The position numbers and the translations under genes were made by a program. 64,000 nt of DNA, taken from NCBI GenBank assembly GCA_016716905.1, contig JADJUS010000022.1, positions 979,501 through 1,043,500 of the forward strand, given 5' to 3'. This document shows positions 45,161 through 52,744 of this stretch, in pieces. Numbering within the stretch: the stretch's first letter is position 1; each line of letters opens with the position of its first letter. The DNA comes from Acidobacteriota bacterium (GTDB lineage: Bacteria > Acidobacteriota > Vicinamibacteria > Vicinamibacterales > SCN-69-37). The notes under the pieces were generated by a model. The model searched no databases. It saw nothing but the letters and a program-made list of their open reading frames with translations, and had not been told where the DNA came from.

Positions 45161-46258
45161 GTGCCGCCCCAACAGTCGCCGCGCACAGACTGGCGGCCCG
45201 ACGCGCTACAGGAACTTCTGCTGCTGGCGGCGCTTGGTGAGCCGCCTGCCTCCCACGCGGCCTGGCACGAATGGCATCGCACGGCCGACATCGACGGGCT
45301 CGACTGGGGCTCGCGGCGGTTGCTGCCGCTCGTCCATGACAATGTGGGTGAGCCACAGGATCCGGAAGTCTGGATCAGGAACCAACTCCTTTTCCAGGAC
45401 ACCGCTGCGCTCATCCGGCTCCTGCAGCAGGCTGGCATCGAAGTGCTGGTGCTCAAGGGCGTTCCCCTGGCCCTGCTCTACTACCGGGATGCCGCGCTCC
45501 GGCCGATGGCCGACGTCGACCTGCTCGTACGGCCCCAGGATGCCCCGCGCGCAATCGGCATCATGACTGCGGCCGGGTGGACATCTCCGTATTTTTCTCC
45601 CGAACGCTTGATCCCATTCGGGCGCACGGTCGACTTCCGCAATGCCAACGGCACCGTCTGCGATTTGCACTGGCGGACCTTCCGTCAGGGCATTGATCAG
45701 GAAGATGACGATCTGTGGGAACGGGCAATCTCACTCGACGTCGCGGGAATAGCCACGCGCACACTCGAGGCTGCCGACCAATTGCTGCTCGTCTGCGCCC
45801 ACGGCTCTGAGTGGAACGCCATGCCATCGTTCCGGTGGGTCGCGGATGCCGCGATGCTCATCCGCGCGGGGGTGGACTGGCAACACGTGGTTGAGCGGAC
45901 GCGGCAGCGACGCTTGATGCTGCCGATGGCCGATACGCTGCCGTACCTTCAGCGCTTCACGACGGTGCCGAATGACGTCGTGGAGACGATCGGACGGATG
46001 CCGGCGACGCGGCTTGAGCGCCTGGCGTATCGGGCGCGGACCGGCCCGAATATGGCACTGCATTCACTCTTGCTTGTTAGGTTCTGGGCTCGATGCTGGC
46101 GGCGCCTGTCCGATCGCCGCTTCGGAGGCAAGCTGCTGGCGTTCCTGCGTTCCCTGCAGTCGCTGTGGAAGGTAGAGCACCTGTGGCAGACGCCGTTTCG
46201 ATTGCTCTACAAGTGCCTGCAGGTGTCTGGCCGGATGATCTTCCGGCCCTCAGCCTGA
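45161..46258 (+). CDS. Nucleotidyltransferase-fold protein (NTP_transf_5 type)
   Basis: 365 residues, same family as the gene at 3169. The core is EVLVLKGVPLALLYYRDAAL followed by RPMADVDLLVRPQDAPRAI at about residues 95-130 (the DxD-type metal motif), then DFRNANGTVCDLHWRTF at about 157-173. Relatives occur in polysaccharide clusters and in lasso-peptide clusters together with an HprK-like kinase, as here. The reaction is unproven; transfer of a nucleotide or phospho-sugar is plausible. Its last 9 nt overlap the 3' end of the leader-type peptide gene on the other strand. Confidence 0.82.
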   Translation: MPPQQSPRTDWRPDALQELLLLAALGEPPASHAAWHEWHRTADIDGLDWGSRRLLPLVHDNVGEPQDPEVWIRNQLLFQDTAALIRLLQQAGIEVLVLKGVPLALLYYRDAALRPMADVDLLVRPQDAPRAIGIMTAAGWTSPYFSPERLIPFGRTVDFRNANGTVCDLHWRTFRQGIDQEDDDLWERAISLDVAGIATRTLEAADQLLLVCAHGSEWNAMPSFRWVADAAMLIRAGVDWQHVVERTRQRRLMLPMADTLPYLQRFTTVPNDVVETIGRMPATRLERLAYRARTGPNMALHSLLLVRFWARCWRRLSDRRFGGKLLAFLRSLQSLWKVEHLWQTPFRLLYKCLQVSGRMIFRPSA

Positions 46259-46387
46259 CATCTGTGAGAGTTGACGCATGTTGCCATGGCGGGTGATCCG
46301 AGGCTTGCTCCAGACCTTCGCCGCCTTGTTCCCCGCACCCGAAGCGGTGCCGGCTTTTGGTTTGTTTGGCTTGCCGGCGGGTTTCAT
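46250..46387 (-). CDS. Short peptide with lasso-type leader motif (putative RiPP precursor)
   Basis: 45 residues. Residues 1-24 are rich in K, P, A and G. Residues 26-41 are WSKPRITRHGNMRQLS, which fit the lasso leader pattern Y-x2-P-x-L-x3-G-x5-T at every spacing (W26, P29, I31, G35, S41). In lasso precursors the Thr is at -2 and the core follows; here only Q-M-S-G remains before TGA, so there is no room for a ring. TAGGAT ends 6 nt before the ATG, the same box as at 45149 and 51504. Neighbours include two PqqD-like proteins, an asparagine-synthetase-like enzyme and an HprK-like kinase. This could be a real precursor or carrier peptide; a chance frame is the main alternative. Confidence 0.6.
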   Translation of the reverse strand: MKPAGKPNKPKAGTASGAGNKAAKVWSKPRITRHGNMRQLSQMSG

Positions 46388-46399
46388 AAAATAATCCTA
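46387..46399. promoter_or_regulatory. Divergent -10 boxes for peptide and GT2-TPR genes
   Basis: On the minus strand TAGGAT (46399-46394) ends 6 nt before ATG 46387. On the plus strand TAAAAT (46387-46392) ends 9 nt before ATG 46402. The starts of the two genes are only 14 nt apart, so both mRNAs must be leaderless or nearly so. Confidence 0.5.
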
Positions 46400-46401
46400 G
46401 C

Positions 46402-47538
46402 ATGCGAGGTTTGATCAGCACCTGTCTCATCGTGCGGAACGAAGAACAGCTGCTGGCCAACTGCCTCATCAGCGCGGCGCCATTCTCCGATGAACTGGTG
46501 GTGGTGGACACCGGGTCCACGGATCGAACACCAGATATCGCGCGCTCGTTTGGCGCTCGGGTGATCCGGACACCCTGGACGAATTATCGCAAGGCGCGCA
46601 ACACGTACATTGAGGCCGCGCAGTGCCGGTGGATTCTTGTGCTTGACGCCGACGAGACCATCGCGGTCCGTGACCATGAAGCGATCGTGCGCCTTGCAAG
46701 GAGCCGGACGCGAATCGGCTATCGTCTTCCGGTCCGGAACTACACCGTCGAACACGACCTCATGTGGCGTTGGTTCCCCAACGACCGCAGCTACCCTGCC
46801 GAAGAACGACGTTCACAGTGCCCCGGCTGGATGAAGACCACCGCATTGCGCCTCTTCCGGAACCTGCCTGGGGTTCGCTACCAGGATGGCCCGACGCCGC
46901 ATCCGACGCCGCTCGGTTCCCTGCAGCGGCTCAAGGGCCGGATCGAGGATCGCGAAGATGTCACGATCCATCACTTTCAGTACTTGAAGGGCGGCGCCAA
47001 GTTCGTTGCGGGCAAACAGCTCGATCGCCTGGGGGGGGAACAAGCGCACCTGAAGCGCTATCCACAACAGCCGTATCCCTACCTCAACGTCGCCCGTGTA
47101 CTGTTCGCTCAAGGACGTGACGCGGAAGCGCTCAGACTGCTCAAACGCGCCGTCAAGATCGATGAGCACTTTCATGATGCGTGGCAGCTCTACGGAATGA
47201 TCGACTTCGAGAACGGGCGCTATGCGTCCGCGGCGCGCGCGCTTCGCAACGCCACCGAAATCAACCCAGGCTCTTCCGACGCCTGGGCCCTGCTTGGCAT
47301 GGTGCTGGCCGAAGCCGGCGAGCCTGACGAGGCACTGGCCGCGTTGCAGACTGCGCTCGGTCTGCACCCCGGCCATTTGCTTGCGAACAACTCGCTCGGC
47401 GTCCTCTACGAGGACCTCGGACACCACTCGAAGGCGGTGCGCCAGTTTCGGAAGGCCGTGCGCCTCCACCCGGGATTCAAGCCCGCGGCGGCAAACCTGC
47501 GTCGCCTGGAGCGCGCCCGCACGAAGGCGAAGGCGTGA
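46402..47538 (+). CDS. Family 2 glycosyltransferase fused to TPR repeats
   Basis: 378 residues. The N-terminal GT2 domain (about 1-230) has LISTCLIVRNEEQLLANCL, DELVVVDTGSTDRTPDIA and WILVLDADETI (DxD, about residue 80). The C-terminal part (about 235-370) has four TPR-like repeats such as YLNVARVLFAQGRDAEALRL, AWQLYGMIDFENGRYASAAR, AWALLGMVLAEAGEPDEALA and NNSLGVLYEDLGHHSKAVRQ. The TPR could bind a protein or peptide acceptor. Its stop overlaps the next start (GTGA) by 4 nt. Confidence 0.88.
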   Translation: MRGLISTCLIVRNEEQLLANCLISAAPFSDELVVVDTGSTDRTPDIARSFGARVIRTPWTNYRKARNTYIEAAQCRWILVLDADETIAVRDHEAIVRLARSRTRIGYRLPVRNYTVEHDLMWRWFPNDRSYPAEERRSQCPGWMKTTALRLFRNLPGVRYQDGPTPHPTPLGSLQRLKGRIEDREDVTIHHFQYLKGGAKFVAGKQLDRLGGEQAHLKRYPQQPYPYLNVARVLFAQGRDAEALRLLKRAVKIDEHFHDAWQLYGMIDFENGRYASAARALRNATEINPGSSDAWALLGMVLAEAGEPDEALAALQTALGLHPGHLLANNSLGVLYEDLGHHSKAVRQFRKAVRLHPGFKPAAANLRRLERARTKAKA

Positions 47539-48755
47539 CATTGCGCCGCCTCGCCGGCGGTGTGCTCCGGCGCCTCGGCTGGATGCGGTCTGGCACCAGG
47601 CCACCACCGCGGATCCGCGCCTCTGACCGCCTGCGCGATGTCCCGACCAGGGTGACCGTTCGCGACGACCGCACACTCATGGTCAACGGCCAGCCGTTTT
47701 TCCCCAACGGCCTCTATTACGCCAGAGACGAGATTGCGGACACGAGCGGTGACAGTCTTCGTGCCCTGCGTGACATGGGTTTCAACTGCGTTTTCGTCGA
47801 TGGCGATATCGAGTCGGCTCGTGACCTCGACCGCATCCATCGTGCCGGCCTGTACGTCTGGTGCCGGCCACCGGGGCGGCTCTCTGGCCAATTCGACCAG
47901 CTGAAGGCGTTCGTCGCCAGGTTCGGCCCGCACCCCGCCCTGCTGTTCTGGGAGATGGACGATGAGCCGGTGCTGAATCACGTGTCGTGGGAGGAAACGA
48001 ACAAGGGTTGCGAGCTCGTGCGGGCGATCGATCCGTTTCATCCGATTCTCTGCAACCAGTGGTTCTCCACGCTGGCCGAGGAGCAGGACATGCGCGAGTG
48101 GGGCCGCCTGGCTGACGTGTATGGGTTCAGCTGCTACCCAGTCCCAACGACGCGATGGGGCAGCCGGATGCAACTGGTAGAGTCGGGCTGGCCGCACTCG
48201 ATAGCCGTGGTCGGCAGACAAACGGAATGCTGGCGCTCCTACGCCCCGGGCAAGCCCATCCTGCCGGTGCTGCAGGCCTGGGCGTGGAACTGCATCGAGG
48301 ATGGTGACGCGGCCTACCCGTCACTTCACGAAGCGCGATTCATGGTGTACCACGCGGTGATTGCCGGCGCGAATGGCCTGCATCACTACGGTGCGGTGAA
48401 CCCGATGCGACCGAATCTGGCGTGCGGCATTCCACCGGTGCTGCACGAGGATCTGGACCGCACCCATGCGGATTTCGAGAGGGCCAGGTGGCACAACCGG
48501 ATCTTCTGGACGTACTATTCAGCAGTGGTTGGCGAGATCGCGCGCATGAGCGCGGTCTTTACCGCGCGCGACAGTGATTGGCGACCCGAGGGGCTGCCTC
48601 CGTCGATCGAATGCCGGGTGAAGCGCCATGAAGGGGCGAATGTACTCCTGGTAGTGAACGCGTCGGCCGCTCCGGTAGCGTTGCAGCTGCCGGCGATCGC
48701 TGACGAGGTCATCGAACCCTTCGGTGTTCGGGTTTATTCGGGAGGGCCAGAGTGA
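47535..48755 (+). CDS. TIM-barrel glycoside-hydrolase-like protein
   Basis: 406 residues. After a basic N-terminus there is a beta-sandwich-like lead (RVTVRDDRTLMVNGQPFFPNGLYYARDE), then a (beta/alpha)8 barrel: RALRDMGFNCVFVDGDIESARDLDRIHRAGLYVWCRPPG, PALLFWEMDDEPVLNHVSWE (Asp/Glu at the acid-base position), DVYGFSCYPVPTTRWG and HAVIAGANGLHHYGAV. It resembles GH2/GH42-like or mannanase-like enzymes. No signal peptide is evident, so it may act on a cytoplasmic glycan intermediate. Flanked by 4-nt overlaps on both sides. Confidence 0.72.
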   Translation: MTLRRLAGGVLRRLGWMRSGTRPPPRIRASDRLRDVPTRVTVRDDRTLMVNGQPFFPNGLYYARDEIADTSGDSLRALRDMGFNCVFVDGDIESARDLDRIHRAGLYVWCRPPGRLSGQFDQLKAFVARFGPHPALLFWEMDDEPVLNHVSWEETNKGCELVRAIDPFHPILCNQWFSTLAEEQDMREWGRLADVYGFSCYPVPTTRWGSRMQLVESGWPHSIAVVGRQTECWRSYAPGKPILPVLQAWAWNCIEDGDAAYPSLHEARFMVYHAVIAGANGLHHYGAVNPMRPNLACGIPPVLHEDLDRTHADFERARWHNRIFWTYYSAVVGEIARMSAVFTARDSDWRPEGLPPSIECRVKRHEGANVLLVVNASAAPVALQLPAIADEVIEPFGVRVYSGGPE

Positions 48756-49054
48756 TACCGGCAAAACACCGACACGTGAAATGGAAAAAGACCGGCCCAA
48801 CCGGCGTCCTTCTGAACCTGATGACCGGTGAGTACTACGAACTGGACGGCCCCGCGCTCGCGATCTGGAAGGCGATTGATGGTCGGACACCCGTGGCGGG
48901 AATCGTGAAGAAGCTCGCGACCGCGTATGGGGCGTCGCCCACAGCCGTCGCCAAAGACGTGACCGCGTTCCTGGCGACGCTGCGGAAACGAAAGCTGACC
49001 ACCCTATCCGTACGGAGGCCGGACCTTCAGGTCCGGCGTGGCTGCCGGGTCTGA
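48752..49054 (+). CDS. PqqD-like protein (RRE fold)
   Basis: 100 residues: HVKWKKTGPTGVLLNLMTGEYYELDGPALAIWKAIDGRTPVAGIVKKLATAYGASPTAVAKDVTAFLATLRKRKL. The strand pair with LLNLMTGEYYELDGPALAIW and the following helices are the PqqD winged-helix fold that binds leader peptides in RiPP pathways. The last residues (VRRPDLQVRRGCRV) come from a hairpin repeat at the gene end, not from the fold. GTG 48752 overlaps the glycosidase stop by 4 nt. Confidence 0.82.
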   Translation: MIPAKHRHVKWKKTGPTGVLLNLMTGEYYELDGPALAIWKAIDGRTPVAGIVKKLATAYGASPTAVAKDVTAFLATLRKRKLTTLSVRRPDLQVRRGCRV

Positions 49055-49069
49055 AGACCCGGCCTCCGA
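49012..49069. repeat. Paired hairpin repeats at the ends of two convergent genes
   Basis: Two hairpins, GCCGGACC/GGTCCGGC and GCCGGGTC/GACCCGGC, with TTCA and TGAA loop words, framed by CGGAGG and CCTCCG. It codes for the last ~14 residues and stop of the PqqD-like gene on the plus strand and for the last residues of the GT2 gene on the minus strand, which overlap here by 28 bp. Confidence 0.75.
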
Positions 49070-49779
49070 AGTGCGTCAACTCCGTACCGACGCCGAATCG
49101 CTTCATCGCGGATCTTGCCGACGTCGCGATGCCAGTTCGGGTCGGTCTGCGTCAGGCTCTGTGGATGACGACGCCAGAGGTAGTAGACTTCGCCGCGCAG
49201 ATACTTGAACCGGGCGACTTCGGCGAGCTTCATCCACAGGCTCCAGTCATCCACGGAGTACACCGACTCGTCGTAGCCGCCCACCTGACGGACCAGCGCC
49301 GTCCGGCTCATGGACCCGGCGTGATTGATCGGATTCTCAATCAGGTCCCACGCATCGCCCGCGTTCTTGCCATGCACCATCGGCGGGCGGACCACCCGGT
49401 TCTTCCCGTCCGTCATCAGCTCCAGCACCGCGCCGTACACCACCCCAATCTGCGGATGTGTGTCCAGATAGCCGCTGAGGCGCCGCAGGGCGCCAGGCAG
49501 GAGCAGGTCATCGGCATCGCAGGGCGTCACGTATCGGCCGCGAGCGAGCGACAGAAGCCGATTCCTGGCGGCTCCGGCGCCACGGTTCGTTTCATTCCGA
49601 AATAGCCGAACGTTCTCGTGCTTTGCGTACTTCCGCAGCTGCCGCCAGGTCGCATCACGCGAGCCGTCATCAACAATCAGAAGTTCGAAGGAATCAAAGT
49701 CCTGGGCCAGAACGCTCTCGACTGCCTCGTTGATGAACGCCGCAGCGTTGTACGCCGGCATCGCCACGGTGACCTTCAT
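49027..49779 (-). CDS. Family 2 glycosyltransferase
   Basis: 250 residues from ATG 49779, which overlaps the asnB-like stop by 4 nt; GTG 49788 is an alternative. Motifs are KVTVAMPAYNAAAFINEAVESVLAQDF, FELLIVDDGSRDAT, NRGAGAARNRLLSLARGRYV, TPCDADDLLLPGAL (DxD), GSMSRTALVRQVGGYDESVY and SVDDWSLWMKLAE. Typical GT-A inverting transferase. Its C-terminal tail after YGVDALR is repeat-derived. Confidence 0.9.
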   Translation of the reverse strand: MKVTVAMPAYNAAAFINEAVESVLAQDFDSFELLIVDDGSRDATWRQLRKYAKHENVRLFRNETNRGAGAARNRLLSLARGRYVTPCDADDLLLPGALRRLSGYLDTHPQIGVVYGAVLELMTDGKNRVVRPPMVHGKNAGDAWDLIENPINHAGSMSRTALVRQVGGYDESVYSVDDWSLWMKLAEVARFKYLRGEVYYLWRRHPQSLTQTDPNWHRDVGKIRDEAIRRRYGVDALRRPGLQTRQPRRT

Positions 49780-51491
49780 CCGCCCCACCTCCGCTGCCAG
49801 CTCTCGAACATGAACAGTGTCCAGAACCTGTATCCGTGCAACCGCTCAAGCCGTTCGTGTTCGCGCTGCATGCGTTGCAGGACGGCGACGTCGAACAGCC
49901 CGCGGCCACGCAGCGAAGCGCTGAACACTGTGTCGTAGACCATGTCACGCCACGGCCCCTTCTCCCACAGCCAGAGATCCATTGGGATGCTGAACCCCTT
50001 CTTTGGCCGCGAGATGACCTCACGCGGCAGCACGTCTTTCATGACCTCTCGCAACAGATACTTCCGCACTCCGCCGCGGACCTTCAGATGATCCGGAAGT
50101 TGCAGGGCGAAAGTGGCGAGCTGGTGGTTGAGAAACGGGACGCGCAGTTCCAGCGAGTGCATCATCGAGACGCGGTCGGATTTCTGCAGAATGTCCGACG
50201 GCAGGTACGTGCGCAAATCCGCAAGGAGCGAACGCTTGAGGTGCGAAAGCCCTTGCCCCGTCGGCAGGGAGCCCGCCGGCCGCCTCCAGCGGGAGGCGTA
50301 CAACTGATCGCGTTCCTCCCGGGTGAAGACCATCCGCGCCGGGTGGTCATCGGAGTGGGCGGCCCCATGCCACGGGTAACCGCCGAACAGCTCGTCGGCG
50401 CCTTCACCCGACAACGCCGTCTTCACGACCCGGCTCGCCGCCTGGCACACCGCGTACATCGGGATGGACGACGAGTCCGCGAACGGTTCGTCGAAGTGCT
50501 CGACAAGTTCGTGTGCGATGGCGGTGGCCTTGGACTTCGTCACCAGCACCTCGTGGTGCCGCGTACCAAAGCGCTTTGCGACCAGGCGAGCCCAGCGCCC
50601 CTCATCGAAGTCGCCCTCACGAAAGGCGGCGGAAAACGTGTGCAGGCGGGTTCCGCTCGCGCGCGCCGCCATCGCGGTCACGGTGCTCGAGTCCAGGCCA
50701 CCGCTCAACAACACGCCGACTGGAACATCGCTTCTCAGGCTGATCCGCACACTCCGTTCGATTTCTTTGAGAAGCCCGGCCTCCTGGTCGCCGATCGGCG
50801 GGCGCCTCACCATTTCTGGCGCAGGATTCCAGTAGCAGGTCTGTTTCACACGACCGCGCCTCACGGCCAGCATGTGACCCGGCGGGACCTTCTGCACGCT
50901 CCTGAACACCGTTCGGGGCTCAGACAACGCAAGAGATCCGAAGTAACCGTCGATTGCGGTGCGGTCCAGCGTGCGATCCAGGTCGCGGGACTGGAGCAAC
51001 GCCTTCAATTCAGACGCAAACATGAACGCAGACCGGTCGTGGCAGTAGTACAGCGGCTTCACACCGAAGCGATCGCGGGCGAGATACAACGTCTGGGCGG
51101 CCTCGTCCCAGATCGCGATGGCAAACATCCCTTCGAGCCGCAGGAAGGCGGCCTCGCCCTCTGCCGCAAACAGGTGCAGGATGACCTCGGTGTCGCTGCG
51201 GGAGGTGAACTGGCGCCCCGCCGCCTCAAGTTCGCTGCGCAGTTCGACGTAGTTGTAGATCTCGCTGTTGGACACGAGACGCAACGGGCGCGGGCCACCC
51301 ATCGTCATCGGCTGCGCGCCGCCTGCGGCGTCGATGATCGACAGGCGCCGATGCCCCAGGCCCACCGCGCCTTCAAAATAGAAGCGCTCATCGTCAGGTC
51401 CGCGATGAGCGAGGGTGCGCGTCATGCGCCTCACGAGGCCGCGGTCCACCGGCGTCGCGTCGAACTTCAACTGGCCGCTGATACCGCACAT
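49776..51491 (-). CDS. Asparagine-synthetase-like ATP-dependent amidotransferase/cyclase
   Basis: 571 residues from ATG 51491, chosen so that Cys2 (MCGISGQL) is the class II glutaminase nucleophile. N-terminal domain: RTLAHRGPDDERFYFEGAVGLGHRRLSIID and VSNSEIYNYVELRSEL. C-terminal synthetase: VGVLLSGGLDSSTVTAMAA (PPi loop, about 261-279), ALSGEGADELFGGYPWHG and SRPKKGFSIPMDLWLWEKG. It could be a plain AsnB, an amidotransferase of polysaccharide clusters, or a lasso-type C protein that adenylates a carboxylate. Adjacent PqqD and kinase genes and the leader peptide favour the last. Divergent from the PqqD gene at 51516. Confidence 0.88.
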   Translation of the reverse strand: MCGISGQLKFDATPVDRGLVRRMTRTLAHRGPDDERFYFEGAVGLGHRRLSIIDAAGGAQPMTMGGPRPLRLVSNSEIYNYVELRSELEAAGRQFTSRSDTEVILHLFAAEGEAAFLRLEGMFAIAIWDEAAQTLYLARDRFGVKPLYYCHDRSAFMFASELKALLQSRDLDRTLDRTAIDGYFGSLALSEPRTVFRSVQKVPPGHMLAVRRGRVKQTCYWNPAPEMVRRPPIGDQEAGLLKEIERSVRISLRSDVPVGVLLSGGLDSSTVTAMAARASGTRLHTFSAAFREGDFDEGRWARLVAKRFGTRHHEVLVTKSKATAIAHELVEHFDEPFADSSSIPMYAVCQAASRVVKTALSGEGADELFGGYPWHGAAHSDDHPARMVFTREERDQLYASRWRRPAGSLPTGQGLSHLKRSLLADLRTYLPSDILQKSDRVSMMHSLELRVPFLNHQLATFALQLPDHLKVRGGVRKYLLREVMKDVLPREVISRPKKGFSIPMDLWLWEKGPWRDMVYDTVFSASLRGRGLFDVAVLQRMQREHERLERLHGYRFWTLFMFESWQRRWGG

Positions 51492-51503
51492 AAAAACGCG
51501 TGC

Positions 51504-51513
51504 TAGGATTCTA
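51504..51513. promoter_or_regulatory. Divergent -10 boxes for asnB-like and PqqD genes
   Basis: TAGGAT (51504-51509, plus) ends 6 nt before GTG 51516. TAGAAT (51513-51508, minus) lies 16 nt before ATG 51491. This is the third TAGGAT-N6-start in the cluster, after 45149 and 46399. Confidence 0.55.
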
Positions 51514-51515
51514 CC

Positions 51516-51800
51516 GTGATGAGCAGCCCGCTCGGCCGTGTGCCGGCCAGAGGCGAGAGCGTTCAGTGGCGTGAGTTCGGCTCGGAGGCCATCCTGCTCG
51601 ACCCGGTCACTGGCCAGTTTGCACAAGTCAACACCTCAGGCGTGGCCATCTGGGCCCGCATCGACGGGCGTCGTACGGTTGAGGAGATTGCACGGCAGGT
51701 GGCCACGGAGTTTGAGGTGGACCAGGCCGATGTTGTCGCCGACGTCCAGGCCTTCATCGATGAATTGATCGACAAACAACTGCTGACCCTGGCGTCATGA
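51516..51800 (+). CDS. PqqD family peptide-binding protein (RRE)
   Basis: About 94 residues. EFGSEAILLDPVTGQFAQVNTSGVAIWARIDGRRTVEEIARQVATEFEVDQADVVADVQAFIDELIDKQLL is a textbook PqqD/RRE winged helix. In RiPP pathways this domain holds the leader peptide for the modifying enzyme; in lasso systems it is called B1. The start may be GTG 51516 (6 nt from the -10 box) or the adjacent ATG 51519. The stop overlaps the kinase gene by 4 nt. Confidence 0.88.
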   Translation: MMSSPLGRVPARGESVQWREFGSEAILLDPVTGQFAQVNTSGVAIWARIDGRRTVEEIARQVATEFEVDQADVVADVQAFIDELIDKQLLTLAS

Positions 51801-52744
51801 TCGACGCCTTTCGCATTGCCGGCGTAGACGTTCACGTCGAGACCGACGACCGCGCACTCCGGGCACTTGTCCTGACGCATTGGAAGCCGTTTGCCGTTGC
51901 TGCCAGCCGGAATCGCAGGCCGCACGCCGTGTTCCGCTTCACCGACCGTGGCGGTCCTGCCCTGCCGCGCCTGAAACAGTGGGCGGGCTTCTCGAACGAT
52001 CACGTCATCTTCCTCACCGACGGGAAGCGCTACCTCCTGACGGGTTATTGCTACGACCACCCGTGGCAGTTCGACTGCCGATCGCTCCCGGCGTGGGACG
52101 CGGACTTCGTCTACTACTACGTGTTCGAGCCGGTCCTGCTCGACGTGCTCAAACGTTGTGGCGTGCTTGCGTGGCACTGCGCGGCTGTCGAGCGGGGCGG
52201 TTTTGCGGCGTTGCTGCCGGGCGTCTCCGGCAGTGGAAAGTCAACGACAACACTGAACCTGCTCTCGTGCGGCTTCCGCTTCATCGCCGACGATGCGGCG
52301 TTCTTGAGGGTGAAGGGGCAGGCGCTGGAGGTGCTGGGACTCGACACAAGCGTCTACGTCACCGACCGAACGTTGCGGCTGCTGCCGGAGTGGCGGCCTT
52401 CGGTGACGGCCGGCCGGCACCGAAAAGGCCGGCAATGGAAATACCAGGTTGACCTCTCCGATCGGCGATCAAAGCGCCGCACGCCGGCCGTGGCGAAGTA
52501 CCTGTTGTTCCCGAAGGTCTCCGGCGGCACGGCGACGCGACTTGAGAAGCTCAAGCCGGCTGATGCCCTGCTTGAGTGTCTGAAACAAACGCCGAAGGAG
52601 TTTCCCTCGTCGGTGCTCGGGCCGGCGGCCGTCGAGGCACAATTCGAAATCTACTCACTGCTCGTGCGGTCGGCCACTACCTATCGGGTGCACCTGGGCT
52701 CGGATCAGGTTGGCGTTCGAGCCGCGCTGTCGCGCCTCCAATGA
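51797..52744 (+). CDS. HPr-kinase-like P-loop protein
   Basis: 315 residues. N-terminal ~120 residues are a mixed fold without known motif. Then AWHCAAVERGGFAALLPGVSGSGKSTTTLNLLSCGFRFIADDAAFL: Walker A GVSGSGKST at about 141-149 and the HprK-type DDA after it. Related HprK-like kinases in Bacillota/Proteobacteria lasso clusters phosphorylate the terminal Ser of the precursor. Here the peptide at 46250 has Ser as its second-last residue. Kinase activity is inferred from fold and context. Overlaps both neighbours by 4 nt. Confidence 0.82.
   Translation: MIDAFRIAGVDVHVETDDRALRALVLTHWKPFAVAASRNRRPHAVFRFTDRGGPALPRLKQWAGFSNDHVIFLTDGKRYLLTGYCYDHPWQFDCRSLPAWDADFVYYYVFEPVLLDVLKRCGVLAWHCAAVERGGFAALLPGVSGSGKSTTTLNLLSCGFRFIADDAAFLRVKGQALEVLGLDTSVYVTDRTLRLLPEWRPSVTAGRHRKGRQWKYQVDLSDRRSKRRTPAVAKYLLFPKVSGGTATRLEKLKPADALLECLKQTPKEFPSSVLGPAAVEAQFEIYSLLVRSATTYRVHLGSDQVGVRAALSRLQ

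Noticed and set aside
46077..46520. A 147-residue minus-strand frame across the leader-peptide region that might give the precursor a longer C-terminus
   Set aside because: It is mostly antisense to the nucleotidyltransferase and GT2 genes, has no leader motif in frame, and the leader peptide's own frame ends at 46250. None of the three continuations has a Gly/Ala start with an Asp/Glu at ring-closing distance.
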